Positions 1 to 9,124 of a stretch of DNA of 64,000 nucleotides are shown here, in pieces. The position numbers and the translations under genes are program-made. The notes under the pieces are model-generated. The model did no database searches, was not told where the DNA came from, and was given only the letters and a program-made list of their open reading frames with translations. Location: contig NZ_JBHVRO010000006.1 in NCBI RefSeq assembly GCF_042885655.1, forward strand, positions 1 to 64,000. The letters run 5' to 3'. The stretch is from Psychrobacillus sp042885655 (lineage in GTDB: Bacteria > Bacillota > Bacilli > Bacillales_A > Planococcaceae). The first letter of the stretch is position 1; each line of letters opens with the position of its first letter.

Positions 1-330
1 GGAATAGCGAGACAGACGAGACCCCGCACGAAGCGAAGCGAAGGAGGAGGCTCGTCGCTCGCCCCGCGGAAAGCGAATGCTAGAGCGCTAAATCCGGGAA
101 GTAGCTTTTATAATTTATTTGCAAATTATTAGAATGACACTTTTTCAGTGCCCTATACTGCGATCCTGTGTGGTCATCCTCTCAAGCAATTACTGCAGGA
201 GCAAGATCTTTTCTGCGACGAGCTTTGCGCAGGAGCAAGATCTTTTCTGCGACGAGCTTTGCGCAGGAGCAAGGGAAGCGGTCGCATGTAGCGGAAATCA
301 ACTTGTTCATGGCTTAAAAAAATTATTACT
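1..330. repeat. Composite intergenic repeat upstream of ruvB
   Basis: This gene-free stretch is built of GC-rich dispersed modules. Positions 19-75 (gaccccgc...ccgcggaaagc) recur in diverged form at 18875-18931. Positions 280-330 (ending cggaaatcaac-ttgttcatg) recur at 19003-19046. The two modules therefore lie in the same order and orientation at both loci, with different filler between them. A fragment near 340-362 (taagaaaagcgcaagcct) resembles the reverse complement of the repeat tails at 9700 and 26030. No credible coding potential is seen, because the open frame here simply reads through the repeats. ruvA, usually next to ruvB, is not visible. Confidence 0.75.
197..270 (+). repeat. 34-bp tandem direct repeat (just over two copies)
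   Basis: The unit aggagcaagatcttttctgc plus gacgagctttgcgc is present at 197-230, identically at 231-264, and begins a third time at 265. Diverged single copies occur at 31003-31036 on the same strand and at 43304-43336 inverted. This is therefore a dispersed module that duplicated locally here. Confidence 0.85.
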
Positions 331-396
331 TTCTTATTCCGTTAAGAAAAGCGCAAGCCTAGAAGAAAATATACTATTACAAAGGAGGTTATAGAA

Positions 397-1410
397 ATGA
401 CGGAGCGTGTAATATCGAGTGAAGTTTCTGATTTTGATGAGCCGTTTGAGCAATCACTACGACCACAATTATTATCGCAATACATTGGACAAGATAAGAT
501 CAAACACAATTTAGAGATTTTCATCCAAGCAGCCAAAATGAGAAGTGAAAGTTTAGATCACTGTTTATTGTATGGACCTCCTGGACTTGGTAAAACTACA
601 CTCGCAGCTGTAATTGCAAATGAAATGGATGTTCAAATACGAATGACGAGTGGACCAGCTATTGAACGACCAGGAGATTTGGCAGCTATAGTTAGTTCCC
701 TTGAACCAGGTGATGTTTTGTTTATAGATGAAATTCATCGCTTAAATAGATCCATTGAAGAAGTGCTCTATCCTGCGATGGAAGACTTTTGTTTAGATAT
801 TGTTGTTGGAAAGGGTCCATCTGCTCGCAGTGTTCGACTAGACTTGCCACCATTTACCTTAATAGGTGCGACGACAAGAGCAGGATCATTATCAGCACCA
901 CTTCGAGATCGTTTTGGTGTATTATTAAGGCTAGATTTTTATGATGAAGAGGCTTTAACATCCATTGTGGTTAGAAGTGCAGAGTTATTTAATGCTTCGA
1001 TTGATTATGAATCTGCTGGGGAAATTGCAAGGCGTGCAAGAGGAACTCCTCGAATTGCAAACCGTTTACTAAAACGGGTGAGGGATTATGCACAAGTTCG
1101 AGGAAATGGACATATTTCAATCGATTTAGCTAGAGAAGCATTAGAACTTTTGCAAGTTGACCCAAGAGGTTTGGATCATATTGATCACAAATTAATAACA
1201 GCAATGATTGAACGTTTTAGAGGTGGTCCTGTTGGTCTAGACACAATTGCGGCGAGCATTGGAGAAGAATCGACAACGATTGAAGATGTGTATGAACCTT
1301 ATTTAATGCAAATTGGCTTTATCCAACGATCTCCTAGGGGCAGAATAGTATCCTCGCTCGCTTATGAGCATCTAGGATTTCCATTGCCAAATGAAAAAGA
1401 CAACTTGTAA
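397..1410 (+). CDS. ruvB: Holliday junction branch-migration ATPase RuvB
   Basis: RuvB is the hexameric AAA+ motor that, with RuvA, drives branch migration of Holliday junctions in recombination and repair. The 337-residue product has the usual length. Walker A GPPGLGKT is at residues 60-67, Walker B with DEIH at 111-114, and the sensor stretch IGATTRAG near 156. A winged-helix C-terminal domain follows. The ATG is preceded by a near-perfect aaaggagg site. queA follows after 14 bases, so ruvB-queA-tgt looks like one operon. ruvA would normally lie immediately upstream, but a repeat block occupies that place, so ruvB may use its own promoter. Confidence 0.97.
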   Translation: MTERVISSEVSDFDEPFEQSLRPQLLSQYIGQDKIKHNLEIFIQAAKMRSESLDHCLLYGPPGLGKTTLAAVIANEMDVQIRMTSGPAIERPGDLAAIVSSLEPGDVLFIDEIHRLNRSIEEVLYPAMEDFCLDIVVGKGPSARSVRLDLPPFTLIGATTRAGSLSAPLRDRFGVLLRLDFYDEEALTSIVVRSAELFNASIDYESAGEIARRARGTPRIANRLLKRVRDYAQVRGNGHISIDLAREALELLQVDPRGLDHIDHKLITAMIERFRGGPVGLDTIAASIGEESTTIEDVYEPYLMQIGFIQRSPRGRIVSSLAYEHLGFPLPNEKDNL

Positions 1411-1424
1411 AGGAAGTAAGTTAT

Positions 1425-2465
1425 ATGAGAGTAGAAGATTTTGATTTTGATTTACCAGAAGAGTTAATCGCACAAACCCCACTTCTGGACCGGACAAGCA
1501 GTAAATTGTTAATTGCGGATTATCCAAAAAATTTATATAAACATGAAACATTCTCCGCTATTCTAGGTGAATTAAACGAAGGCGATTGTTTAGTTTTAAA
1601 TGACACAAAAGTAATGCCAGCTCGTTTAATGGGAATAAAAGAAGAAACAGGTGCACATGTAGAGGTTTTACTGCTAACTCAGATTGAAGGGGATCATTGG
1701 GAAACGCTAGTGAAACCTGCTAAGCGGGTAAAAGTAGGAACAAAAATTACTTTTGGTAGTGGTTTATTAACAGCAGTATGTACAGAACTGAAAGATCACG
1801 GCGGAAGAATATTTAAGTTTGAATACAATGGCTTGTTTTTTGAAGTGTTAGATCAGTTAGGTGAAATGCCATTGCCTCCATATATTCACGAAAAATTGGA
1901 AGATAGAGACCGATATCAAACGGTATATGCAAAAGAACAGGGATCTGCAGCTGCACCAACTGCTGGTCTACATTTTACAAAGCCACTTTTAGATGAAATA
2001 CATGCAAAAGGTGTTAAGATTGCATTTGTAACTCTTCATGTAGGACTTGGTACATTCCGACCTGTTAGTGTTGATTCGATTGATGATCACGAAATGCACT
2101 CGGAGTTTTATCGCGTTTCAAAAGAAACTGCACAAACGATTAATGAAGTGAAAGAAGCTGGTGGAAAAATTGTTGCAGTGGGAACAACCTCGACAAGAAC
2201 TTTGGAAACTGTCGCTACCAAGTTTGATGGGAAGATAGAAGAGGATAGCGGTTGGACATCGATATTTATTCATCCAGGGTATGAATTTAAATGTATTGAT
2301 GGGATGATTACTAACTTTCATCTGCCGAAATCTACTCTTGTTATGTTAGTAAGTGCTCTTACCTCTAGAGATTTTATATTAGCCGCATACAAAGAGGCAA
2401 TTGAAATGCGTTATCGCTTTTTCAGTTTTGGTGATGCAATGTTTATAAAAGGAAGGAATTATTAA
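1425..2465 (+). CDS. queA: S-adenosylmethionine:tRNA ribosyltransferase-isomerase QueA
   Basis: QueA transfers and isomerises the ribose of S-adenosylmethionine onto 7-aminomethyl-7-deazaguanine in tRNA, giving epoxyqueuosine at wobble position 34. The 346-residue protein has the family N-terminus (FDFDLPEELIAQ), the central QGSAAAPTAGLHFT block, and the GTTSTRTLE segment. These match full-length bacterial QueA. It starts at an ATG behind aaggaagt. Its stop codon TAA directly abuts the tgt start, which supports translational coupling within the queuosine pathway pair queA-tgt. Confidence 0.97.
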   Translation: MRVEDFDFDLPEELIAQTPLLDRTSSKLLIADYPKNLYKHETFSAILGELNEGDCLVLNDTKVMPARLMGIKEETGAHVEVLLLTQIEGDHWETLVKPAKRVKVGTKITFGSGLLTAVCTELKDHGGRIFKFEYNGLFFEVLDQLGEMPLPPYIHEKLEDRDRYQTVYAKEQGSAAAPTAGLHFTKPLLDEIHAKGVKIAFVTLHVGLGTFRPVSVDSIDDHEMHSEFYRVSKETAQTINEVKEAGGKIVAVGTTSTRTLETVATKFDGKIEEDSGWTSIFIHPGYEFKCIDGMITNFHLPKSTLVMLVSALTSRDFILAAYKEAIEMRYRFFSFGDAMFIKGRNY

Positions 2466-3605
2466 ATGACTGCAATAACATATGAACTAATTAAAAAAGA
2501 TAAACAAACAGGAGCTCGCCTAGGCATAGTACACACTCCACATGGTTCTTTTGAGACGCCTACATTTATGCCAGTTGGAACACAAGCTACAGTGAAAACA
2601 ATGTCTCCAGAAGAGATTAAAGGAATGGATGCTGGGATTATTTTAAGCAATACCTATCATTTATGGCTACGTCCAGGACATGATATTATTCGCGAAGCAG
2701 GTGGACTGCATAAATTTATGAACTGGGATCGTGCCATTTTAACAGATTCCGGTGGATTTCAAGTATTTAGTTTAAGTGACATGCGTAAAATTGAAGAAGA
2801 AGGTGTTCATTTCCGCAATCATTTAAATGGGGATAAATTATTTTTAAGTCCTGAAAAATCAATGGAAATTCAAAATGCATTAGGTTCGGATATTATGATG
2901 GCATTTGACGAATGTCCTCCGTACCCAGCTTCATTTGAATATATGAAAGCGTCTGTGGAGCGAACATCACGCTGGGCAGAACGTTGTTTAACAGCACACA
3001 CAAATACAAGCAATCAAGGCTTATTTGGTATTATCCAAGGGGGAGAATATGAAGAATTGCGTAGACAATCCGCAAAAGATTTAGTATCATTGGATTTTCC
3101 GGGTTATGCAATTGGTGGTCTTTCTGTAGGAGAACCAAAAGATGTGATGAATCGCGTACTCGATTTCACGACACCTATGATGCCCGAAAATAAACCACGT
3201 TATTTAATGGGTGTTGGTTCACCTGACTCTTTAATAGATGGTTCTATTCGTGGAGTGGACATGTTTGACTGCGTGCTTCCTACACGAATTGCTCGTAATG
3301 GAACATTTTTTACGTCAAAAGGTAGACTAGTTATAAAAGGAGCTGCGTTTGCTCGTGATTTTGGACCAATCGATGAAAAGTGTGATTGTTATACGTGTCA
3401 AAATTATTCTAGAGCGTATCTTCGTCATTTGTTCAAAGCAGATGAAACATTTGGTTTACGTTTGGCCTCTTTCCATAATCTTCATTTCTTAATGAATTTA
3501 ATGAAAGATGTACGACAAGCAATTCGTGAAGATCGATTACTTGATTTTAAAGAAGAGTTTTTTGAAGAGTATGGATATAATAAACCAAATGCAAAAAATT
3601 TCTGA
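2466..3605 (+). CDS. tgt: tRNA-guanine transglycosylase Tgt
   Basis: Tgt exchanges guanine 34 of GUN-anticodon tRNAs for the queuosine precursor preQ1. The product has 379 residues. DSGGFQVFSL carries the substrate-binding aspartate, and the GVDMFDCVLPTR region contains the nucleophile aspartate. The zinc site is CDCYTC followed by a histidine in LRHL, roughly residues 305-325. The start ATG follows the queA stop without a gap, and the ribosome site aaaggaagg lies inside the end of queA. Substrate preQ1 synthesis genes are not in the window. Confidence 0.97.
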   Translation: MTAITYELIKKDKQTGARLGIVHTPHGSFETPTFMPVGTQATVKTMSPEEIKGMDAGIILSNTYHLWLRPGHDIIREAGGLHKFMNWDRAILTDSGGFQVFSLSDMRKIEEEGVHFRNHLNGDKLFLSPEKSMEIQNALGSDIMMAFDECPPYPASFEYMKASVERTSRWAERCLTAHTNTSNQGLFGIIQGGEYEELRRQSAKDLVSLDFPGYAIGGLSVGEPKDVMNRVLDFTTPMMPENKPRYLMGVGSPDSLIDGSIRGVDMFDCVLPTRIARNGTFFTSKGRLVIKGAAFARDFGPIDEKCDCYTCQNYSRAYLRHLFKADETFGLRLASFHNLHFLMNLMKDVRQAIREDRLLDFKEEFFEEYGYNKPNAKNF

Positions 3606-3648
3606 TTCTTGTATACTATAAATAGATAAAAAGGAGGGGATAAAATAC

Positions 3649-3912
3649 ATGGCAAATTTAACAGGCTTATTGCCGATTGTTGCAATGTTCGCAGTGATGT
3701 GGTTTTTCATCATACGACCAGCACAAAGGCGTCAAAAAAATACGTCACAAATGCAAAATAATCTAAAACGTGGAGACCAAATTATTACTGTTGGTGGTTT
3801 ACACGGAAAGATAGATGCAGTAGATGATACAACTATTTTTGTAGTAGTAGCAGATGGTACTCGTTTGCAGTTTGAACGCGTAGCAGTTGGACGAGTTATC
3901 TCGGAGCAATAA
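3649..3912 (+). CDS. yajC: Sec translocase accessory protein YajC
   Basis: YajC is a small single-span inner membrane protein that associates with SecDF and the SecYEG channel. The 87-residue product has a hydrophobic segment at about residues 6-23. It is followed by the family signature FFIIRPAQRRQK and a cytosolic tail containing GDQIITVGGLHGKI. Length and motifs are typical. The start has a strong aaggagggg site. It is the last gene before an intrinsic terminator and probably part of the ruvB-queA-tgt transcript, although the 43-base gap leaves room for a separate start. secDF lies 2.9 kb downstream. Confidence 0.95.
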   Translation: MANLTGLLPIVAMFAVMWFFIIRPAQRRQKNTSQMQNNLKRGDQIITVGGLHGKIDAVDDTTIFVVVADGTRLQFERVAVGRVISEQ

Positions 3913-3913
3913 T

Positions 3914-3954
3914 AAAAAAGAACTTACTCAGAATTTATGAGTAAGTTCTTTTTT
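3914..3954 (+). terminator. Intrinsic terminator after yajC
   Basis: A 17-base arm (aaaaaagaacttactca) and its exact complement flank a 7-base loop and end in a run of T. The A-rich 5' flank makes it usable in both directions. It closes the ruvB-yajC operon. Confidence 0.9.
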
Positions 3955-3983
3955 ATTGGGAACAGTAATTATGAGGTGATAGG

Positions 3984-4622
3984 ATGAACGATATTCTCAT
4001 CATTATTATTCGTACTTTTATATTATACTGGTTAATCTTAGTTATCCTTCGATTAATGGGTAAAAGAGAAGTGGGAGAACTGAGCATTTTTGACTTAGTC
4101 GTTTTTTTATTGATGGCAGAAGTCGGTGCTTTTGCTTTGGATGATCCTAAAAGCAAGTTTTTACATGCGATTTTACCAATGTTAATATTATTGGTCATTC
4201 AAATGGGTGTATCTTATATTTCTTTAAAAAATAAAAAATTTCGAGATTCAATAGAAGGAAGACCATCAATAATCATGAAAGATGGAATCATCAACGAAAA
4301 GGAGATGAGAAAACAACGATATAATTTAGATGATTTACTACAACAGTTAAGAGAACAGCAAATTGGATCAGTACAATCTGTTTCTTATGCTTTTTTAGAG
4401 ACTTCTGGACATTTGTCTATCTTTAAAAAAGATAGTGAACAATTTGTCTTTCCACTTATTATAGATGGAGATATTCAACAAGATCATCTTCAAAGATTTG
4501 GTAAAGACGAAAAATGGTTGAGAGAAGAACTAAAAAAACGGTTAATTGACGATGAAAAAAAGATTTTTTATTGTAGTTATGAAAATGACGAATTATATAT
4601 TCAACTTAAAACTTCTTTTTAG
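3984..4622 (+). CDS. yrbG: YetF-family (DUF421) membrane protein, YrbG-like
   Basis: This 212-residue protein has three N-terminal membrane segments (about residues 3-24, 33-52 and 60-80) followed by a soluble domain. That domain carries the family stretch GRPSIIMKDGIINEKEMRKQ and the LREQ-IGSVQSVSYAFLE block, as in the DUF421/YetF family. Its position between yajC and spoVB matches B. subtilis yrbG. The biochemical function is not known. Related proteins have been connected to spore and membrane physiology, but nothing here defines a role. The start follows gaggtgatagg. Its last 17 bases overlap the convergent spoVB gene. Confidence 0.9.
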   Translation: MNDILIIIIRTFILYWLILVILRLMGKREVGELSIFDLVVFLLMAEVGAFALDDPKSKFLHAILPMLILLVIQMGVSYISLKNKKFRDSIEGRPSIIMKDGIINEKEMRKQRYNLDDLLQQLREQQIGSVQSVSYAFLETSGHLSIFKKDSEQFVFPLIIDGDIQQDHLQRFGKDEKWLREELKKRLIDDEKKIFYCSYENDELYIQLKTSF

Positions 4623-6132
4623 AGGTACGAAGTATTTGTAATATAACGTTGACTTCTTTTCTTTTTATTTGTTTAAACAAGACTAATCCAATGGTTAAGT
4701 AAAGCAATGTAATGAAACAATCCACTATTAATGAGCGTTCTCCAATAGAGAAGAATAATGGCCGTGAAATAATTGTAATTAAGAAAATCACATAAGGAAG
4801 AGCGAAAAAGGAGAAGCCGATTTGTGCTTCTTTTTTCAGTTTTAACGAAGCAATATGTAAAAATGAAGTGATTAATACTCCAAAACCGATTGCAACGATT
4901 GCTCCCTTTTCTTGAATAGAAGCTTGTGAAGCAAGGAAAAATAGTAAAAGTAATTTACCAACTCCACCATAAAGGGAATTTAAAAATGCAGCTTTGGAAT
5001 TGTTTAGTGCTTGTAAAATTGAGAACAATGGACTTTGAATATAATAAAAGAAAAAAATAGGTGACAAAATTTTCATATACGTAGTAGCATTTTCAACGTG
5101 AAACAAGACAGAAACAAGTTCTCCACCGTGTAAATAAAACAATGTCGCAGCGTAACAACCTGTTAAGGTAGAGAATTTTAAAGATAGATGAATTCTTTCT
5201 TTTAATAAAGAATAGTTTCTCCTTGCAAAAGCATCACTAACTGCTGGGATTAGAACGACAGATAGAGCATAAGGAATAAAAGAAGGAAATAGTAATAATG
5301 GTACTAAAACCCCCGAGATAACTCCATAAAGGGTAGTTGCTGCCACACTTGCTATACCGGTTATTGCTAGAGCTTTGATGAAAATAATGGGCTCTAAAAA
5401 CCATGTAAAGGATCCAAATAATTTACTACCTGAAGATGGCAGAGCGATAGAAAAAAGTGGAGAAAGTGGATATGCACTTGAAGCTTTTTTTATAGTTTGC
5501 TTCGCTTTCCATTTTACATATTTCCATCTCAAGTAAAGTAAAGACGCAACTTCTCCTAGTAAAGACATTCCCATTGCATAAGCAGCTGCTTCCTTAGGGG
5601 TAGCTGAAGTAAGAAGAAGGGGTAGTAAAAAACTAATCAGCAGAATTCGTATTATTTGTTCCAGTAACTGAGAAACTGCCGTCTCTTCAATTCTTGCTAT
5701 CCCTTGAAAGAAACCTCTTAAGATTCCACCTGCCGCAGCAATTGGTACAATTGCAATACATACATAGAGTGTCATTGTAATGGCATCATTTTTTAATAAA
5801 TTTTCGGAGATAAATGGTGTGACATAAAGGAAAAAAGGAGTAAAAGCTAGAATAGATATTATAGTAACAATGACAGATGTTCGCATGACTGAGAAATAAC
5901 TCGAAACAGCATTTCTTGTTCTTAATTCAGCAATAATTTTGGACATTGCTATAGGGATTCCGAGCTGAATTAGAGATAAAAAGAAAATGAAAGCAGGATA
6001 TGCAGTCATATAAATGCCATATGCTTCTTCTCCGGTTAAACGGACAAATTGCATGCGATAAATAAAACCTAAAAATTTGGATAAAAAAATGGCTAACATT
6101 AATAAAATAGATCCTCTTAAAAAAGTAGACAT
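4606..6132 (-). CDS. spoVB: Stage V sporulation protein B, lipid-flippase-like exporter
   Basis: SpoVB belongs to the MOP/MATE polysaccharide-exporter superfamily and is needed for spore cortex peptidoglycan, presumably moving lipid-linked precursor. The protein of about 508 residues is almost entirely membrane helices (12-14). It has the N-terminal FRG...SKFLGFIYRM segment and a lysine-rich cytoplasmic tail. I place the start at the ATG at 6132, because gagaaggaag is correctly spaced before it. An upstream in-frame TTG at 6150 overlaps that ribosome site and is unlikely. It is transcribed against yrbG and divergently from comN, as in B. subtilis. Confidence 0.93.
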   Translation of the reverse strand: MSTFLRGSILLMLAIFLSKFLGFIYRMQFVRLTGEEAYGIYMTAYPAFIFFLSLIQLGIPIAMSKIIAELRTRNAVSSYFSVMRTSVIVTIISILAFTPFFLYVTPFISENLLKNDAITMTLYVCIAIVPIAAAGGILRGFFQGIARIEETAVSQLLEQIIRILLISFLLPLLLTSATPKEAAAYAMGMSLLGEVASLLYLRWKYVKWKAKQTIKKASSAYPLSPLFSIALPSSGSKLFGSFTWFLEPIIFIKALAITGIASVAATTLYGVISGVLVPLLLFPSFIPYALSVVLIPAVSDAFARRNYSLLKERIHLSLKFSTLTGCYAATLFYLHGGELVSVLFHVENATTYMKILSPIFFFYYIQSPLFSILQALNNSKAAFLNSLYGGVGKLLLLFFLASQASIQEKGAIVAIGFGVLITSFLHIASLKLKKEAQIGFSFFALPYVIFLITIISRPLFFSIGERSLIVDCFITLLYLTIGLVLFKQIKRKEVNVILQILRTSKKKF

Positions 6133-6223
6133 ATAACACTTCCTTCTCAAATACAGGAACTTCGTTTACAATTACAATATGCTTACTACTTGGTACATTA
6201 TTCTTTAAATGGAGTGTGGTATT

Positions 6224-6538
6224 TTGAAAATCACTTACGAAGAAATTTATTTACATGTACTACCTGCTTTAGAAAGTAAGAAAAGTGAGTTTGAAGTCTA
6301 TCAATATAAAACTGTTTCTGAAATGGATATTTGGAATTTTTGTATCACAAAAAAATGGAGAAAGAAGGTTGTACCAGAAATACCTCTATATAATATTGTG
6401 AATGATATACTTTCTATATCACCAGCAGAGTTTATGACGTTTGAACAAATCGAAAACTCAAAAACATCTAACTGGTTCTCAGAAATCAATCAAGAAGAGT
6501 TGCAATTATTATTAAATTATAAAAATGAAGAGCAATGA
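6224..6538 (+). CDS. comN: Post-transcriptional regulator ComN
   Basis: ComN is a small Bacillales protein reported to control late competence (comE) mRNA post-transcriptionally and to localise to division sites. The 104-residue product fits the family in size and place (spoVB-comN-secDF). It shows the typical YEEIYLHVLPALESKKSEF opening and an acidic C-terminus. I prefer the TTG at 6224, because ggagtg sits at proper spacing before it. The ATG at 6209 overlaps that site and would add only five residues. Its presumed target, the comE operon, lies about 46 kb downstream in this window. Confidence 0.85.
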   Translation: MKITYEEIYLHVLPALESKKSEFEVYQYKTVSEMDIWNFCITKKWRKKVVPEIPLYNIVNDILSISPAEFMTFEQIENSKTSNWFSEINQEELQLLLNYKNEEQ

Positions 6539-6680
6539 ATTGATTCGCTAATTGACACTGAGCGCATCGTGTTTCATAATAAATATGTTGCGTTTTTTGT
6601 AGTTACAGAAAATATACACTTATCTATTTAGTTATTGTTTAGCTCCAGAAGTTATCCAATCGAAGTAAAATTCCTGTTTC

Positions 6681-6709
6681 ATGAGGTGGTTGAGGAACTA
6701 CCTCCTCAT
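6681..6709 (+). other. Hairpin in the comN-secDF interval
   Basis: gaggtggtt and aactacctc can pair around a short gagg loop. No T run follows, so it is not a standard terminator. It lies 60 bases before the secDF start and may be part of the secDF leader. The rest of 6539-6768 shows no gene and only AT-rich sequence. Confidence 0.4.
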
Positions 6710-6768
6710 AAACTATCATTTACTTGCATTGGGTAGTAATCTGCAGCTTCTTAGGAGGAAATATACAT

Positions 6769-9042
6769 ATGAAAACTAGAGGACGCATAGTAGCATTTTT
6801 GTTACTCATCGTTATTTTTGCAGGGACAATTAGTCCAACTGTTGCAGGTGTCTTAAATAACATCAAACTTGGTTTAGATTTACAAGGTGGATTTGAAGTT
6901 CTTTATCAAGTGGAGCCTTTAAAAGGTAAAGAAGACCAAAAAATTACGGAAGACGTAGTAAAAGATACGGCAGCAGCTCTTAGTAACCGTATTGATGCAT
7001 TAGGTGTAAATGAACCTAGCATTCAAGTTGAAGGTGGAAATCGTATTCGAGTTCAACTTGCTGGGGTAGAAGATCAAAACACAGCACGAGAACTTCTATC
7101 TACCGAAGCAAATCTTACTTTCCGCGATTCTGATGATAAGATAATGCTCGATGGGAATGATTTAAAACAAGGTGGGGCAAAAGCTGCTTTTAATCAACAA
7201 GGGCAACCTATTGTTACACTTAAACTAAAAGATGCAAACAAATTTGCGGAAGTTACTTCTGATATTGCAGCAAGACCGGCGCCAAATAATGTTTTAGTTA
7301 TTTGGTTAGATTATCAAGATGGAGATTCATACGCTAAAGAGATATTAAAACAAAAGCCTAAATTTACATCTGCACCTAGGGTATCACAACGAATTAGTTC
7401 AGACAGTGTTGAAATTTCAGGTGCATTCACTGTTGAAGAAACAAAAAGCCTAGCAGGTATATTAAATGCAGGTGCATTACCTGTTCATTTGGATGAAATA
7501 TACTCTACATCTGTAGGTGCACAATTCGGTTCACAAGCATTAAGTAGTACTATATTAGCAGGTATTATTGGGATTGCGGCGATCTTTATTTTTATGCTTT
7601 TCTACTACCGTTTACCAGGTTTAGTCGCTGTTATTTCATTAGTTGTTTACATTTTCTTAATTCTTGTAGTATTTGATTGGATTAATGGAGTATTGACTCT
7701 TCCAGGTATCGCAGCAATTGTCCTAGGTGTTGGGATGGCGGTTGATGCCAACATTCTGACCTATGAGCGAATAAGGGAAGAGTTACGAGTTGGTAAATCC
7801 GTTAAAACAGCATTTGAAACCGGAGCAAAAGAGGCATTCACAGCTATTTTTGATGCGAATATTACAACACTTTTAGCTGCTGCAGTGTTATTCTACTTTG
7901 GGACAAGTTCTGTAAAAGGGTTTGCAACATTGTTAATTATAAGTATTTTAGTCGTTTTCATAACAGCAGTATGGGCTTCGAGAATATTATTAGGATTACT
8001 TGTACACAGTGGATATTTTGATAATAAACCAGGTTGGTTTGGTATTCCGAAGAAACGTATTCATTCTCCAGAAGAGGAAGTGGATACACTTGACTTAACT
8101 ACTAAATTTGATCGTTTTGACTTTGTTCACAATCGCAAAATTTTCTATACATTATCGATTGCCTTAACAGTCGCAGGTATTATTTTCTTAAGTACATTTA
8201 ATTTAAACTTAGGAATTGATTTCTCGAAAGGGACTCGAGTGGAACTTCAATCGACAGAACCATTAACGAAAGAGTTTGTAGCCGATAAAATTGATAAAAT
8301 TGGCTTGTCTTCTGAAGATATTGTTCTTTCTGGTGATAACAGTAATATAGCAGTCATTCGTTACAAACAAGACTTTACACAAGCAGAAATAAAAACTTTA
8401 AAAACGGAAATGACTAAACAGTTTGGTATAGAACCAAATGTAAGTAGTGTATCTCCGACGGTAGGTAAAGAGCTTGCAAAAAATGCAATATACGCGCTCC
8501 TTATTGCAGCTTTAGGTATTGTAATTTACGTAGCGTTCCGTTTTGAATGGAGAATGGGGTTTGCTTCCATTGTTTCATTATTACATGATGCATTCTTAAT
8601 GGTATCTATTTTTAGTATTTTACGTATAGAAGTAGACATTACATTCATTGCAGCAGTCTTAACGATAGTCGGGTATTCGATAAATGATACAATCGTTACA
8701 TTTGACCGTATTCGAGAAAACTTACATCGCAGTAAAAAGATTACATCAGAAGAAGAACTTGCAACAATTGTGAATAAGTCGTTAAGACAAACACTCGGCC
8801 GTTCTGTGAATACAGTGTTAACCGTTATTTTAGTAACCGTTGCACTTCTAATATTTGGAGCAGAAGGCATTCGAAACTTCTCAATTGCTTTGCTAATTGG
8901 TTTAATCGCTGGTACGTATTCTTCTATATTTATCGCAGCCCAAATCTGGTTTGATTTAAAAGTGAAAGAATTACGTAAAACTGGTGGAATTGAAGTGAAA
9001 AAAGAAGAGAAAAAATGGGGTTCTGATGAGCCGGTAGTATAA
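6769..9042 (+). CDS. secDF: Fused protein translocase subunit SecDF
   Basis: SecDF uses the proton gradient to help pull preproteins through SecYEG. The 757-residue protein is the Bacillus-type fusion. The SecD half has an N-terminal helix, the GLDLQGG signature near residue 37, a large external domain and five helices including GMAVDANILTYERIREE. The SecF half has GIDFSKGTRVEL near residue 485 and helices including TIVGYSINDTIVTFDRIREN. The ATG at 6769 follows taggaggaa. An ATG 45 bases upstream lacks a site. An intrinsic terminator follows the gene. Confidence 0.97.
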   Translation: MKTRGRIVAFLLLIVIFAGTISPTVAGVLNNIKLGLDLQGGFEVLYQVEPLKGKEDQKITEDVVKDTAAALSNRIDALGVNEPSIQVEGGNRIRVQLAGVEDQNTARELLSTEANLTFRDSDDKIMLDGNDLKQGGAKAAFNQQGQPIVTLKLKDANKFAEVTSDIAARPAPNNVLVIWLDYQDGDSYAKEILKQKPKFTSAPRVSQRISSDSVEISGAFTVEETKSLAGILNAGALPVHLDEIYSTSVGAQFGSQALSSTILAGIIGIAAIFIFMLFYYRLPGLVAVISLVVYIFLILVVFDWINGVLTLPGIAAIVLGVGMAVDANILTYERIREELRVGKSVKTAFETGAKEAFTAIFDANITTLLAAAVLFYFGTSSVKGFATLLIISILVVFITAVWASRILLGLLVHSGYFDNKPGWFGIPKKRIHSPEEEVDTLDLTTKFDRFDFVHNRKIFYTLSIALTVAGIIFLSTFNLNLGIDFSKGTRVELQSTEPLTKEFVADKIDKIGLSSEDIVLSGDNSNIAVIRYKQDFTQAEIKTLKTEMTKQFGIEPNVSSVSPTVGKELAKNAIYALLIAALGIVIYVAFRFEWRMGFASIVSLLHDAFLMVSIFSILRIEVDITFIAAVLTIVGYSINDTIVTFDRIRENLHRSKKITSEEELATIVNKSLRQTLGRSVNTVLTVILVTVALLIFGAEGIRNFSIALLIGLIAGTYSSIFIAAQIWFDLKVKELRKTGGIEVKKEEKKWGSDEPVV

Positions 9043-9058
9043 TTTATTTGTAAGGTGG

Positions 9059-9100
9059 ATGGAACAGGGTATATCATGTATATATTCTGTTCCATTTTTT
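9059..9100 (+). terminator. Intrinsic terminator after secDF
   Basis: atggaacag...ctgttccat forms a long stem with an AT-rich inner part and is followed by six T. It separates secDF from the small membrane gene downstream. Confidence 0.88.
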
Positions 9101-9124
9101 ATGAGAATTTAGAGGGGTGTTAAA

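Noticed and set aside
119..394. 91-codon open frame before ruvB
   Set aside because: It reads through the 34-base tandem repeat and other dispersed modules, has no ribosome site, and its product is low in sense.
8526..9095. 189-codon minus-strand frame inside secDF
   Set aside because: It is antisense to the conserved SecF domain; the coding signal belongs to secDF.
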